Shown one piece after another: positions 6,967 to 14,814 of a stretch of 18,343 nt of DNA; positions within the stretch are counted from its first letter, which is position 1, and the number at the start of each line of letters is the position of its first letter. The stretch comes from Deltaproteobacteria bacterium (GTDB lineage: Bacteria; Myxococcota_A; UBA9160; SMWR01). The stretch spans positions 325 through 18,667 of the forward strand of contig JAFDAW010000013.1 in assembly GCA_019313605.1 (NCBI GenBank). The letters run 5' to 3'. Both the position numbers and the translations under genes were made by a program. Below the pieces are notes generated by a model, which saw only the letters and a list, made by a program, of their open reading frames with translations, searched no databases and was not told where the DNA came from.

Positions 6967-8976
6967 ATGTCTCAGCTTCAAGATCTGATGCGGAAAAACT
7001 TCATCGACTACGCGAGTTACTCGATCCTCGATCGCGCGATTCCCGACCTGCGAGACGGCCTGAAGCCTGTTCAGCGCCGAATCCTCCACACCCTCTTCGA
7101 GATGCACGATGGCCGCTACCACAAGGTGGCCAATGTGGTCGGCGAAACCATGAAATTGCACCCCCATGGCGACGCGGCCATCGGCGATGCGTTGGTCGTG
7201 TTGGCCAACAAGGATTACTTCATCGACAAGCAGGGGAATTTCGGAAGCCTCCTGAGCGGCCACCCCGCGGCGGCGCCTCGCTACATCGAATGCCGCCTCA
7301 CCCCGCTCGCGTTGGAGACGATCTTCAATGAAGACCTCACCGAATTCCGCCCCAGCTACGACGGCCGCAACCGGGAGCCGATCGCGTTCCCGGCAAAGAT
7401 TCCGATCGCGTTGATGCTCGGCTCCGAAGGCATCGCGGTCGGGATGGCGACGCGCATCCTGCCCCACAACCTCGTCGAACTCTGGGAGGCGCAGATCGCC
7501 ATTCTCCACGGTGAAGAGATCGAACTCGAACCGGACTTCCCCCAAGGCGGCATCGCAGACGTCTCGGAATACGACGACGGTCGTGGCAAGGTCGAAATCC
7601 GGGCGCGGCTCCGCTCGCCGGACCCAAAACGCATCGTCATCACCGAACTCGCGTACTCGACGACCACGGAGAGCTTGATTGCGTCGATTGAGACCGCGGT
7701 CCAGAAGGGCCGCGTCAAGGTCGCGACGATTCACGACTACACGACGGATCGGGTCGAGATCGAACTCGTGCTGTCGCGCGGCGCAACGGCCAAGGAAGTC
7801 ATCCCACAGCTCTACGCCTATACGGATTGCAGTGTATCCGTGACTTCGAGCATCGTCCTGATTCGCGATCGGCGCCCTGTGCAGCTATCGGCGACTGCGG
7901 TGCTGCACGAACTTACCGAAAATCTCCGCGAGCAGATCCGAGCCGAACTCGAATGGGAAAAGAAGCAGCTGCTCGAGCGCAAACACTGGCTGACCCTGGA
8001 GGCCCTCTTCGTCGAGCACAAGATCTACCGCCGGATCGAAACTGCCGAAACGGATCGCGCGGTGCGGAAGGAAGTCAAAGACGGCATGCAGGAATACGCG
8101 GACCAGCTCGTCCGCCCGCTCGTCGACGACGACATCACCAGCCTGCTCGGCCTGCGAATTCGGCGAATCTCCGCCTACGACAAAGCGAAGAACCGTGGCG
8201 AAATCGAGGATATCGATGGCAAGCTCATCGAGGTGGCCGCGAAGCTCGAGCATCTGACGCGTACGGTCATCGAGACCATCGAGGGCTTCATCGAGCGTTT
8301 TGGCGCGGACTTCCCGCGCCGAACCATGACGCAGAGTTTCGATGCGATCGACAAGAAGGTCGTTTCCCAACAGAGCATCAAGCTCTTCTACGACCGCAAG
8401 ACGGGGTTCTTCGGCTCGTCGGTAAAAGCCGACAAGCCCACCCTTTCGGTTGGCGAATACGATCTGATTCTCGGAATTGCGAGTGACGGCAGCTATCGGA
8501 TCATGACGCCACCCGAGAAGATTCTCTTTACCGGCCGACTGATCCACTATGCGATTTTCGATCCCGACCGCGGCGCGGAGTTCACCGTGGTCTACCGCGA
8601 CAGTGCGAAGATGCTCTACGGCAAGCGGATCCACATCGACAAGTTCATCCGCAACCGCGAGTACCAGCTGATCAAAGACAAGGCCGGCAAGATCGACCTG
8701 CTGCTGACGCCCGATGAGACCGGCGAGGTCGCCTTCGAGTTCGCGCCCGCGCCGCGCCAGCGCGTGAAGGCGGGCAAATTCAATCTTGCGAAGCTCGAAA
8801 CGACGGGAACGACTGCGCGCGGTGTGCGGCTGGCCACAAAACCCGTCAAGAGCGTCAAGTGCAAGCAACGCCGCGGCGCCAAGGCGAAGCCACGACCCAA
8901 GGCGAAGAAGCCCGATCGCACCGAAAAGGCGACCCAATCGTCGCCCGACAAGGCGACCCAGTCGTCGCTGTTCTAG
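6967..8976 (+). CDS. parC: DNA topoisomerase IV-type subunit A (ParC)
   Basis: The predicted product has 669 residues and is the DNA cleavage-rejoining subunit paired with the upstream ParE. AGGAG overlaps the parE stop, giving a 9-bp junction and a likely operon. Landmarks are the N-terminal LRDGLKPVQRRIL (28-40), the helix-turn-helix segment HPHGDAAIGDALV (65-77) and the catalytic Tyr106 in PRYIE. In the HPHGD motif, Ala70 is at the position of E. coli GyrA Ser83 and Asp74 at that of Asp87. The coiled-coil and gate region continues to about residue 480. The C-terminal domain (about 490-625) seems to hold only a few beta-pinwheel-like units. A Lys/Arg-rich tail with KATQSS repeats follows. 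At 669 residues it is shorter than E. coli ParC (752). QRRGAKA at 634-640 partly resembles the GyrA box but sits in the tail. Confidence 0.92.
   Translation: MSQLQDLMRKNFIDYASYSILDRAIPDLRDGLKPVQRRILHTLFEMHDGRYHKVANVVGETMKLHPHGDAAIGDALVVLANKDYFIDKQGNFGSLLSGHPAAAPRYIECRLTPLALETIFNEDLTEFRPSYDGRNREPIAFPAKIPIALMLGSEGIAVGMATRILPHNLVELWEAQIAILHGEEIELEPDFPQGGIADVSEYDDGRGKVEIRARLRSPDPKRIVITELAYSTTTESLIASIETAVQKGRVKVATIHDYTTDRVEIELVLSRGATAKEVIPQLYAYTDCSVSVTSSIVLIRDRRPVQLSATAVLHELTENLREQIRAELEWEKKQLLERKHWLTLEALFVEHKIYRRIETAETDRAVRKEVKDGMQEYADQLVRPLVDDDITSLLGLRIRRISAYDKAKNRGEIEDIDGKLIEVAAKLEHLTRTVIETIEGFIERFGADFPRRTMTQSFDAIDKKVVSQQSIKLFYDRKTGFFGSSVKADKPTLSVGEYDLILGIASDGSYRIMTPPEKILFTGRLIHYAIFDPDRGAEFTVVYRDSAKMLYGKRIHIDKFIRNREYQLIKDKAGKIDLLLTPDETGEVAFEFAPAPRQRVKAGKFNLAKLETTGTTARGVRLATKPVKSVKCKQRRGAKAKPRPKAKKPDRTEKATQSSPDKATQSSLF
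8926..8967 (+). repeat. Imperfect 18-nt direct repeat in the parC tail
   Basis: AAGGCGACCCAATCGTCG at 8926-8943 recurs at 8950-8967 with one change (CAA to CAG), separated by six bases. It encodes KATQSS twice, SPD-spaced, in the disordered C-terminal tail of ParC. The preceding Lys-rich stretch also repeats AAGGCGAAG at 8881 and 8899, so the tail appears to have grown by small duplications. Confidence 0.75.
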
Positions 8977-9083
8977 CAGTCCGCCGCCCGCACACCCTCG
9001 CAACGTCTCGAATGAATGGGGATTTCGACGGCTATGGAATACTCTAATGCGGCCGTGTGTCTCGCGGAGGGGATCGACTGGCA

Positions 9084-10031
9084 ATGTCTAGAGATCTAGT
9101 TCCGATCGAGAAATGGGTTCCGATTCAACTCGGAGCCGATGCCAGTCGGCGTGCCCAGCGGCGCCCTCCGTGGATCCGGATCCGTGCAGCTTCGAATTCG
9201 CCCGGCTATCGCGAAACCCGTGAACTGATGCGCTCGCTCGAACTCAACACGGTTTGCGAAGAGGCAGCCTGCCCGAACATCGACGAGTGCTGGTCGGCGA
9301 AGCACGCGACGGTCATGATTCTCGGCAGCGTCTGCACCCGAAAATGCGGCTTCTGCAACGTCAAGACGGGCCGGCCAGACCCGCTCGACCGAGAGGAGCC
9401 GGTGCGTCTGGCGCGTGCGGTCACGGCGTTGAACCTTCGCCATATCGTGATCACGTCGGTCGACCGCGACGACCTTTCCGATGGCGGCGCAGAGCAATTC
9501 GAGCGCTGCATCCAGGAGGTTCGAACCGCAGCGCCCGCGACGACGATCGAGGTCCTCACACCGGACTTTCTGCGCAAGCCCGGAGCCATCGAGCGAGTCG
9601 CGACAGCCCGTCCGGACGTCTACAACCACAACCTGGAAACAGCGCCGCGGCTGTACCGGGTCGCCCGCATGGGCGCCGATTACCGCCACTCGTTGGATCT
9701 TCTGCGACGGGCCAAGGAGAAGGTGCCCGCGATCTTCACCAAATCGGGAATCATGGTCGGAATCGGCGAAACATCCGGCGAAGTACTCGCAGTGATGGAC
9801 GATCTGCGCGAAGCGGACGTCGACTTCATCACGATCGGCCAGTACCTGCGCCCCACCCAGAAGCACCTCCCAATGGAGCGCTACGTCACACCGAAAGAGT
9901 TCGATGACTACGCGCGCGCAGCGCGAGAGAAGGGGTTCTCGATGGTCTCGTCGTCTCCGCTGACGCGTTCCTCCTATCACGCTGACGAGGATTTTCAGCA
10001 ACTCATCGCGGCGCGCGAGCGCGCGCTGTGA
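9084..10031 (+). CDS. lipA: Lipoyl synthase (LipA), radical SAM
   Basis: The predicted product has 315 residues and inserts two sulfurs into protein-bound octanoyl chains to make the lipoyl cofactor of 2-oxoacid dehydrogenases and the glycine cleavage H protein. Both iron-sulfur clusters are recognisable: C58-x4-C63-x5-C69 (CEEAACPNIDEC, auxiliary cluster) and C84-x3-C88-x2-C91 (CTRKCGFC, radical SAM cluster). The C-terminal RSSYHA (295-300) supplies the Ser ligand of the auxiliary cluster. TSVDRDDL and DVYNHNLET are family-typical. ATG 9084 follows GGAGGGG by about 11-13 nt. An in-frame GTG at 9057 would add nine residues but lacks a better site. The stop overlaps the GTG start of lpd (GTGA), so the two are translationally coupled. 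No octanoyltransferase (lipB/lipM) or E2 gene is present in the window. Confidence 0.96.
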   Translation: MSRDLVPIEKWVPIQLGADASRRAQRRPPWIRIRAASNSPGYRETRELMRSLELNTVCEEAACPNIDECWSAKHATVMILGSVCTRKCGFCNVKTGRPDPLDREEPVRLARAVTALNLRHIVITSVDRDDLSDGGAEQFERCIQEVRTAAPATTIEVLTPDFLRKPGAIERVATARPDVYNHNLETAPRLYRVARMGADYRHSLDLLRRAKEKVPAIFTKSGIMVGIGETSGEVLAVMDDLREADVDFITIGQYLRPTQKHLPMERYVTPKEFDDYARAAREKGFSMVSSSPLTRSSYHADEDFQQLIAARERAL

Positions 10032-11485
10032 CGGCACCTGAAAGTTCCACGCCCTCCGATCAGCACGCCGAAGTCGCCGTCATCGGCGGCGGCCCGGGCG
10101 GCTACACGGCCGCGTTCCGGGCTGCGGACCTCGGCAAGCAGGTCGTCTTGATCGAACGCTACGAGCAGCTCGGCGGCGTCTGTCTCAACGTGGGGTGCAT
10201 CCCGTCAAAGACGCTGCTGCACATCGCGGAGGTCGTGAGCGAAACCCGCGAGCTGCGCGAACGCGGCGTCGACTTCGGCGAGCCGAGTTTCGACCTCGAT
10301 CGGATGCGCGCCTTCAAGGAGCGTGTGGTCGGCAACCTCACCAAGGGCCTGGCCGAACTCGCGGGTCGGCGCAAAGTCAGCGTACTCCGGGGCCACGGCC
10401 GATTCAGTGCGGCCGATCAGATTTTGGTGGAGACCGGCGAGGGAACGACGACCGTATCCTTCGACGACTGCATCATTGCCGCCGGATCCCAGTCGATCGA
10501 ACTCCCCGGAATCCCCCACGACGACCCGCGCGTGATGGACTCGACCGATGCCCTGCGGCTCGAAGAGATTCCGGAGCGCCTGCTCGTCATCGGTGGCGGC
10601 ATCATCGGCCTCGAGATGGCTGCGATCTACGACGCGTTGGGGTCGAAGATCACCCTCGTCGAATTGACCGACGAATTAATCCCGGGCTGCGACCGCGACC
10701 TCGTGAAGCCACTTCAAGCGCGCATCGCAAAGCGCTACGAGCGCATCTTCCTCGGTGCGAAGGTCGCGCGGGTCGAGCCGCGGCCGGACGGACTCGAGGC
10801 TTTCTTCGAAGGCGGCGACGCCCCCGAATCCGATCGGTTCGACCGCGTGCTAGTCGCGGTGGGCCGGCTCCCGAATGTTCGCGCGATCGATGCCGACAAG
10901 GCGGGCGTCACCGTCGACGAGCGCGGCTTCATCGCGGTCGACAGCCAGATGCGCACCAGCACACCTCACATCTACGCGATCGGCGATATCGTCGGCCAGC
11001 CGATGCTCGCCCACAAAGCGACCCACGAGGGCAAAACCGCGGCCGAAGTCATCGCGGGGTTGCCCGCGGCCTTTGACCCGAAGGCAATCCCTTCGGTCGC
11101 CTACACGGATCCCGAAATCGCGTGGATGGGCCTCTCCGAGGCGGAAGCCAAAGCCGAAGGCATCGCGTTCAAGAAGGTCTCGTTTCCCTGGGCGGCCAGC
11201 GGCCGCGCCCAGGGAATCGGCCGCACCGAAGGCGTCACCAAGCTGATCTTCGGCGCGGAAGACCGCCGCCTGCTGGGGGCGGGAATCGTCGGTCGCAACG
11301 CGGGCGAGTTGATTGCCGAGGCCGTGCTCGCGCTGGAAATGGGAGCCAAGGCGGAGAATCTCGCCCGCGCCATCCACGCCCACCCGACCCTCTCGGAGAC
11401 ATTGAATTACACGGCCGAAATGTTCGAAGGGACGATCACGGACCTGTATGTTCCGCGCCGCGAGAACCGAAGTCGTCGGAAGTGA
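10028..11485 (+). CDS. lpdA: Dihydrolipoyl dehydrogenase (E3)
   Basis: The predicted product has 485 residues. This FAD-disulfide oxidoreductase reoxidises dihydrolipoyl groups of 2-oxoacid dehydrogenase or glycine cleavage complexes with NAD+. The FAD-binding GGGPGGYTAA lies at about 20-29. The redox disulfide is C52-LNVG-C57 inside GGVCLNVGCIPSK. A second dinucleotide motif VIGGGIIGLEMA lies near 190, and the FAD/dimer motif IYAIGDIVGQPMLAHKA near 316-332. The C-terminal HAHPTLSE supplies the catalytic His452-Glu457 pair. All active-site residues are present and the length is typical. The GTG start overlaps the lipA stop by 4 nt. Pairing with lipA places cofactor synthesis and cofactor reoxidation in one transcript, but the E1/E2 partners are not in the window, so the complex served is unknown. 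Confidence 0.95.
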   Translation: MTAPESSTPSDQHAEVAVIGGGPGGYTAAFRAADLGKQVVLIERYEQLGGVCLNVGCIPSKTLLHIAEVVSETRELRERGVDFGEPSFDLDRMRAFKERVVGNLTKGLAELAGRRKVSVLRGHGRFSAADQILVETGEGTTTVSFDDCIIAAGSQSIELPGIPHDDPRVMDSTDALRLEEIPERLLVIGGGIIGLEMAAIYDALGSKITLVELTDELIPGCDRDLVKPLQARIAKRYERIFLGAKVARVEPRPDGLEAFFEGGDAPESDRFDRVLVAVGRLPNVRAIDADKAGVTVDERGFIAVDSQMRTSTPHIYAIGDIVGQPMLAHKATHEGKTAAEVIAGLPAAFDPKAIPSVAYTDPEIAWMGLSEAEAKAEGIAFKKVSFPWAASGRAQGIGRTEGVTKLIFGAEDRRLLGAGIVGRNAGELIAEAVLALEMGAKAENLARAIHAHPTLSETLNYTAEMFEGTITDLYVPRRENRSRRK

Positions 11486-11508
11486 CGCCAACGAAATGAG
11501 CGACGCGA

Positions 11509-12273
11509 ATGAGCCGAGAACAGTCTGAGACCCCGCCTCCGCGCGGTCCCACCGCAGAACGGGAATTGAGCGATCGCGCCAAGCCCCACGCGCAAATCGT
11601 CCTTCTGCGTCACGGCGAGCCTCAGTGGTCGGTGGATGACGGCCCGGCGGTGAGCGACCCCACCCTCACCCCCTTCGGCGCCTGGCAGGCAAAGGCGAGC
11701 GCTCGGGTTCTCGCCGCAGAACACCAGTTCGACGCGCTCTACGTCAGCCCCCACCGACGCGCTCGCGAGACCGCCGATCCCCTCGTCAAGGAGGCCGGGC
11801 TCGAGCCGGTGACGGTCGACCAGCTCGCGGAGGTCGGCGTCGCAGTCGAGGGGTTCAGCTCGGAGGAAGCCGATCGCTACTTCGTCGAGGGCTCCCGGCG
11901 CCCACTCGGGGAGCATTGGAATGGCTGGCCGGGCGCGGAGACCTTTCACGATTTCCACGAGCGCGTCACATCGGGCATCACCGACATTCTTCTACGACAC
12001 GCGTGCCGTTCCTATCGCGAGCACGACTTCACGGTCTGGGATCTCCCCGAAGAGAAACCGTCGATCGCGATCGTTGCCCACATGGGAACCAACGCGGTCA
12101 TCCTCACCCACCTGCTCGACATTCGGCCAGTCCCATGGGAATGGCTCCGATTCGAAACCGGGCTCGCCGCCTACTCGATCCTCCAGGCTCGGCGAATCGG
12201 ACCTCAGGGATACGTCTGGTCGCTGCTTCAGTTCGACCGCGAAGACCACCTCGTCCAGGCCCGATTGCGCTGA
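11509..12273 (+). CDS. Histidine phosphatase family (phosphoglycerate mutase-like) protein
   Basis: The predicted product has 254 residues. The catalytic LLRHGE (Arg34-His35-Gly36-Glu37) follows a disordered, Pro/Glu-rich leader of about 27 residues. The second half of the active site is SPHRRARETA (about 82-91) and AHMGTN with His191, the usual second histidine. The branch-1 phosphohistidine mechanism is therefore intact. The substrate cannot be read: members include phosphoglycerate mutases, cobalamin phosphatases, SixA and sugar phosphatases. A long middle insert (GFSSEEADRYFVEGSRRPLG and after) sets it apart from classical mutases. It begins 23 nt after lpd and ends 30 nt before the ArsC-like gene, so it may be the third gene of the lipA-lpd unit. 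ATG 11509 is the only ATG in frame before the domain; its ribosome-binding site is weak. Confidence 0.88.
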   Translation: MSREQSETPPPRGPTAERELSDRAKPHAQIVLLRHGEPQWSVDDGPAVSDPTLTPFGAWQAKASARVLAAEHQFDALYVSPHRRARETADPLVKEAGLEPVTVDQLAEVGVAVEGFSSEEADRYFVEGSRRPLGEHWNGWPGAETFHDFHERVTSGITDILLRHACRSYREHDFTVWDLPEEKPSIAIVAHMGTNAVILTHLLDIRPVPWEWLRFETGLAAYSILQARRIGPQGYVWSLLQFDREDHLVQARLR

Positions 12274-12303
12274 CTCGGGCTATGCTGCGCGGCGGAGGTC
12301 GCC

Positions 12304-12654
12304 ATGGGGCGCTTGGGGCTCTACCACAATCCAGGTTGCAGCAAGTCGCGCGGAGCGCTGGAAATCCTGTGCGAACACGGCGCGGAGTTCGATGTCATCG
12401 AATACCTGAAGCAGCCCCTCGGTCGAGAGACACTTACGCGGATTGCCGAACTGCTGCCGGGCCCTCCCGAAGAACTGATCCGCAAAGACCGCAATTTCGA
12501 GAAACTCGGCCTCGACCCGGACGGGTACAAGACACTCGAAGCGGTCATCGAACTCCTCCTCGAGCATCCCGAATTGATGCAGCGGCCGCTGCTGGTCGCG
12601 GACAGTCGCGCGCTGATCTGCCGCCCGTCCGAAAAAGTGCTCGAACTCCTGTAG
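12304..12654 (+). CDS. arsC: ArsC/YfgD-type thioredoxin-fold reductase (arsenate reductase family)
   Basis: The predicted product has 116 residues, starting at ATG 12304 with GGAGG 6 nt upstream. YHNPGCSKSR places the nucleophilic Cys at residue 12 after His8. Arg60 (LIRKD), Arg94 (QRPLL) and Arg107 (CRPSE) fall at the numbering of the arsenate-binding arginines of plasmid R773 ArsC. The C-terminus stops soon after RPSEKVLELL, as in the shorter E. coli YfgD (119 residues), while R773 ArsC is about 140. The family includes glutaredoxin-dependent arsenate reductases and members with no proven arsenate activity. No arsR, arsB or acr3 is nearby, so arsenic detoxification is not supported by context. 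The gene sits among housekeeping redox genes, downstream of lpd and the phosphatase. Confidence 0.85.
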   Translation: MGRLGLYHNPGCSKSRGALEILCEHGAEFDVIEYLKQPLGRETLTRIAELLPGPPEELIRKDRNFEKLGLDPDGYKTLEAVIELLLEHPELMQRPLLVADSRALICRPSEKVLELL

Positions 12655-12704
12655 CCGCCAATGGGACGCGGCAGACTCCGTGCGATCGCGAGTGCCGCGA
12701 GGTC

Positions 12705-12710
12705 TAGAAT
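12705..12710 (+). promoter_or_regulatory. Possible -10 element (TAGAAT) upstream of the cyclase gene
   Basis: TAGAAT matches the -10 consensus at five of six positions and lies 36 bp before the cyclase ATG, in the 92-bp gap after the ArsC-like gene. No good -35 hexamer is found 16-18 bp upstream. The same hexamer occurs upstream of the formyl hydrolase gene at 17110-17115. It is only a candidate. Confidence 0.3.
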
Positions 12711-12746
12711 CCAGAGCCGCGATTTCGCAGAGGGAGCTACCCGGTA

Positions 12747-14699
12747 ATGGGAGTCGCGAAAAAGCTCGTCCGCTCGCGGCTTGCCATTTCGGCGCTGATC
12801 ACCGCTGCCGTCTTTGCCACCACCGCCGGCGTCAGATCCGTCGGCTGGCTCGAAGAACTCGAGATGGTCGCCTTCGACTGGCTACTTCGATCGCAGCCGT
12901 TGATCGAGCTGGAGGACAACCCGGTTGTCCTCATCAAGCTGCGCGAAGACGAGATCCAGAAATACGGCCAGCCCCTGTGCGACGCCCGCTTGGCCATCGC
13001 AATCGAAAAGCTGCGGGAACTTGGCGCTGTCGGGATCGGAATCGACATCTACCGCGACATCCCGATTCCAACCTGCACTGGACAAGTTGGCGACCAGGGT
13101 CTTTCCGAAGCAGACCCCGATCTCGCTGAGGCCGCGCTGCGCGACGATCGGGTCGTGATGCTCGCTAAACCGCTCGAGATTCCCCCGATTGCACCACCAA
13201 AGTTTCTCGAGGGAACCGGTCAGATCGCCGTTCCCGATATGGATGTGGATGCGAACGGGATTATTCACCGCGCTCTCATCCTCTACCACCACGAAGACAC
13301 CCCCTATTATTCGCTGAGCCTGCAACTCGTCCTGCGTTACCTACGAGAGCGGGAAATCTATCCAGCCAACGACCCCGACCAACCCGAACTGATCCGCATC
13401 GGTGAGACGGCCGTTCCGATCTTCCAGCCCTTTGACGGCGGTTACCACGCCGAAGAAGCCGGTGGCTATCAGTACCTGCTGGACTTCGCATTGGGCCCCG
13501 GTGGATTTCCGTCTTACACACTCGAAGAGCTCTACACGGATTCGATTCCAACAGAAGCCGTGCGCGGAAAGATTGTGCTGCTGGGCACAGACTCGCCCAC
13601 CGTCAAGGATCACTTCTCCACCCCACACAGCGCAGGCCGACCCGATGACCCCTTGATGCTCGGCATGGAGATTCACGCCCACGCGGTGAGCCAGTTGATC
13701 CGATTCGCGCATGGCGAGTCGAAACCCATCCGCAGCTGGAGCCAACGCGAAGAGTTCGGCTGGATACTGCTTTGGTGTGCACTCGGTGGCGCACTCGGCG
13801 TTTGGAATCGGTCGGGATGGTTCACCGCGATTGCGGGCCTCGGGGGACTGCTCGCGCTCGTCGGCGCGAGCAAGCTGGCGATCGGCAGCTCCCTCTGGAT
13901 TCCGCTCGTCCCGCCCGTGCTCGCGAGCGGCACCGCGGCGGGGTTGGTGACCGCCTATCGCGCCTTCCGCGAACATGCCGAGCGGAGCGAGGTCACGGGG
14001 CTGTTCTCCAAGTTCTTGCGCCCCGAAGTCGCGAAGGCGATCTGGGATCAACGCGACCAATTCATCGGCCCGGACGATCGGCCAGTCGCACAACGCATCG
14101 TTCTGACCTCCCTGATGTCGGATCTGCAGGGCTACACGACGGCGTCGGAATCGATGGACCCCGAGGCGTTGATGAACTGGATCAACGACTACATGGTCGT
14201 CATGGCCAATCTGGTAGGCGACCACGGTGGAGTGGTCGATGATTACGCGGGAGACGGAATCAAGGCCAACTTCGGTTTCCCGATCCCGAGCACGGGTGAG
14301 GATGCGATCGGCGCAGACGCCCAAAACGCCGTGAATTGCGCACTCGCAATGGGAGCGGCAATGGACCGTCTCAACGAAGACTGGCGAACGCGCGGCCTGC
14401 CCACGGGACGCGTTCGGGTCGGCATCTTTACCGGGCCCGCGGTCGTCGGAATCCTCGGCGGACGCAAGAGCATGAAATACACGACCGTGGGTGATACCGT
14501 TAATACGGCCGCGAGGCTCGAGAGCTTTGCGAAAGACGATTTCAGCTCGCAGACCGAGCGCGGTGACTGGCGGATCCTGATTGGGAATACCACGATGCAG
14601 TATCTGGGCGAAGGACTGCGCACCGAGGATCTTGGCAGCCACGCTCTGAAGGGAAAACACGAGACGACTCGAATCTATCGGGTGCTGGGAACGTCATAG
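12747..14699 (+). CDS. CHASE2-domain class III nucleotide cyclase
   Basis: The predicted product has 650 residues. Domain order is an N-terminal helix (about 11-30), a large extracytoplasmic CHASE2 sensor (about 35-325), three transmembrane helices (about 338-400), then a cytoplasmic class III cyclase domain (about 450-645). The CHASE2 end is marked by RGKIVLLGTDSPTVKDHFSTP and GMEIHAHAVSQLI. In the catalytic domain the metal-binding Asp459 (MSDLQGYT) and Asp503 (YAGDG) and the transition-state Asn586 and Arg590 (TVNTAARLE) are present. The purine-selecting position normally filled by Lys in adenylate cyclases is Asp499 (VDDYAGD), and the second such position is Thr579 (KYTTVGD). The substrate, ATP or GTP, is therefore uncertain. 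ATG 12747 follows GGGAG by 10 nt. A secreted DUF928 protein is encoded 115 bp downstream. No cAMP receptor is in the window. Confidence 0.93.
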   Translation: MGVAKKLVRSRLAISALITAAVFATTAGVRSVGWLEELEMVAFDWLLRSQPLIELEDNPVVLIKLREDEIQKYGQPLCDARLAIAIEKLRELGAVGIGIDIYRDIPIPTCTGQVGDQGLSEADPDLAEAALRDDRVVMLAKPLEIPPIAPPKFLEGTGQIAVPDMDVDANGIIHRALILYHHEDTPYYSLSLQLVLRYLREREIYPANDPDQPELIRIGETAVPIFQPFDGGYHAEEAGGYQYLLDFALGPGGFPSYTLEELYTDSIPTEAVRGKIVLLGTDSPTVKDHFSTPHSAGRPDDPLMLGMEIHAHAVSQLIRFAHGESKPIRSWSQREEFGWILLWCALGGALGVWNRSGWFTAIAGLGGLLALVGASKLAIGSSLWIPLVPPVLASGTAAGLVTAYRAFREHAERSEVTGLFSKFLRPEVAKAIWDQRDQFIGPDDRPVAQRIVLTSLMSDLQGYTTASESMDPEALMNWINDYMVVMANLVGDHGGVVDDYAGDGIKANFGFPIPSTGEDAIGADAQNAVNCALAMGAAMDRLNEDWRTRGLPTGRVRVGIFTGPAVVGILGGRKSMKYTTVGDTVNTAARLESFAKDDFSSQTERGDWRILIGNTTMQYLGEGLRTEDLGSHALKGKHETTRIYRVLGTS

Positions 14700-14713
14700 A
14701 CCTCCGTGCCACT

Positions 14714-14738
14714 GCCGGTCCCGCGGATCCGGGACGGC
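14714..14738 (+). other. Bulged hairpin between the cyclase and DUF928 genes
   Basis: GTCCCG (14718-14723) pairs with CGGGAC (14730-14735) across a six-base loop. Outer GCC (14714-14716) pairs with GGC (14736-14738) around one bulged G. It starts 15 bp after the cyclase stop. No T-run follows, so it is not a standard intrinsic terminator; an mRNA-stability or processing hairpin is possible. It may also arise by chance in GC-rich DNA. Confidence 0.4.
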
Positions 14739-14814
14739 TCGATCGGCTTGGTCGAAGTCGCGTGTTCGAACAGCCCTCACGGGTGGACAGCGGAAGAAAA
14801 ACAGGAGATGCATC

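Noticed and set aside
12304..12654. An arsenic resistance operon suggested by the ArsC-like gene.
   Set aside because: No arsR, arsB, acr3 or arsA is adjacent; the neighbours are housekeeping genes and the protein is equally close to YfgD.
13341..14660. A 439-codon open frame antisense to the cyclase gene.
   Set aside because: The plus-strand cyclase is unambiguous; the antisense frame has no domain, signal or ribosome-binding site worth noting.
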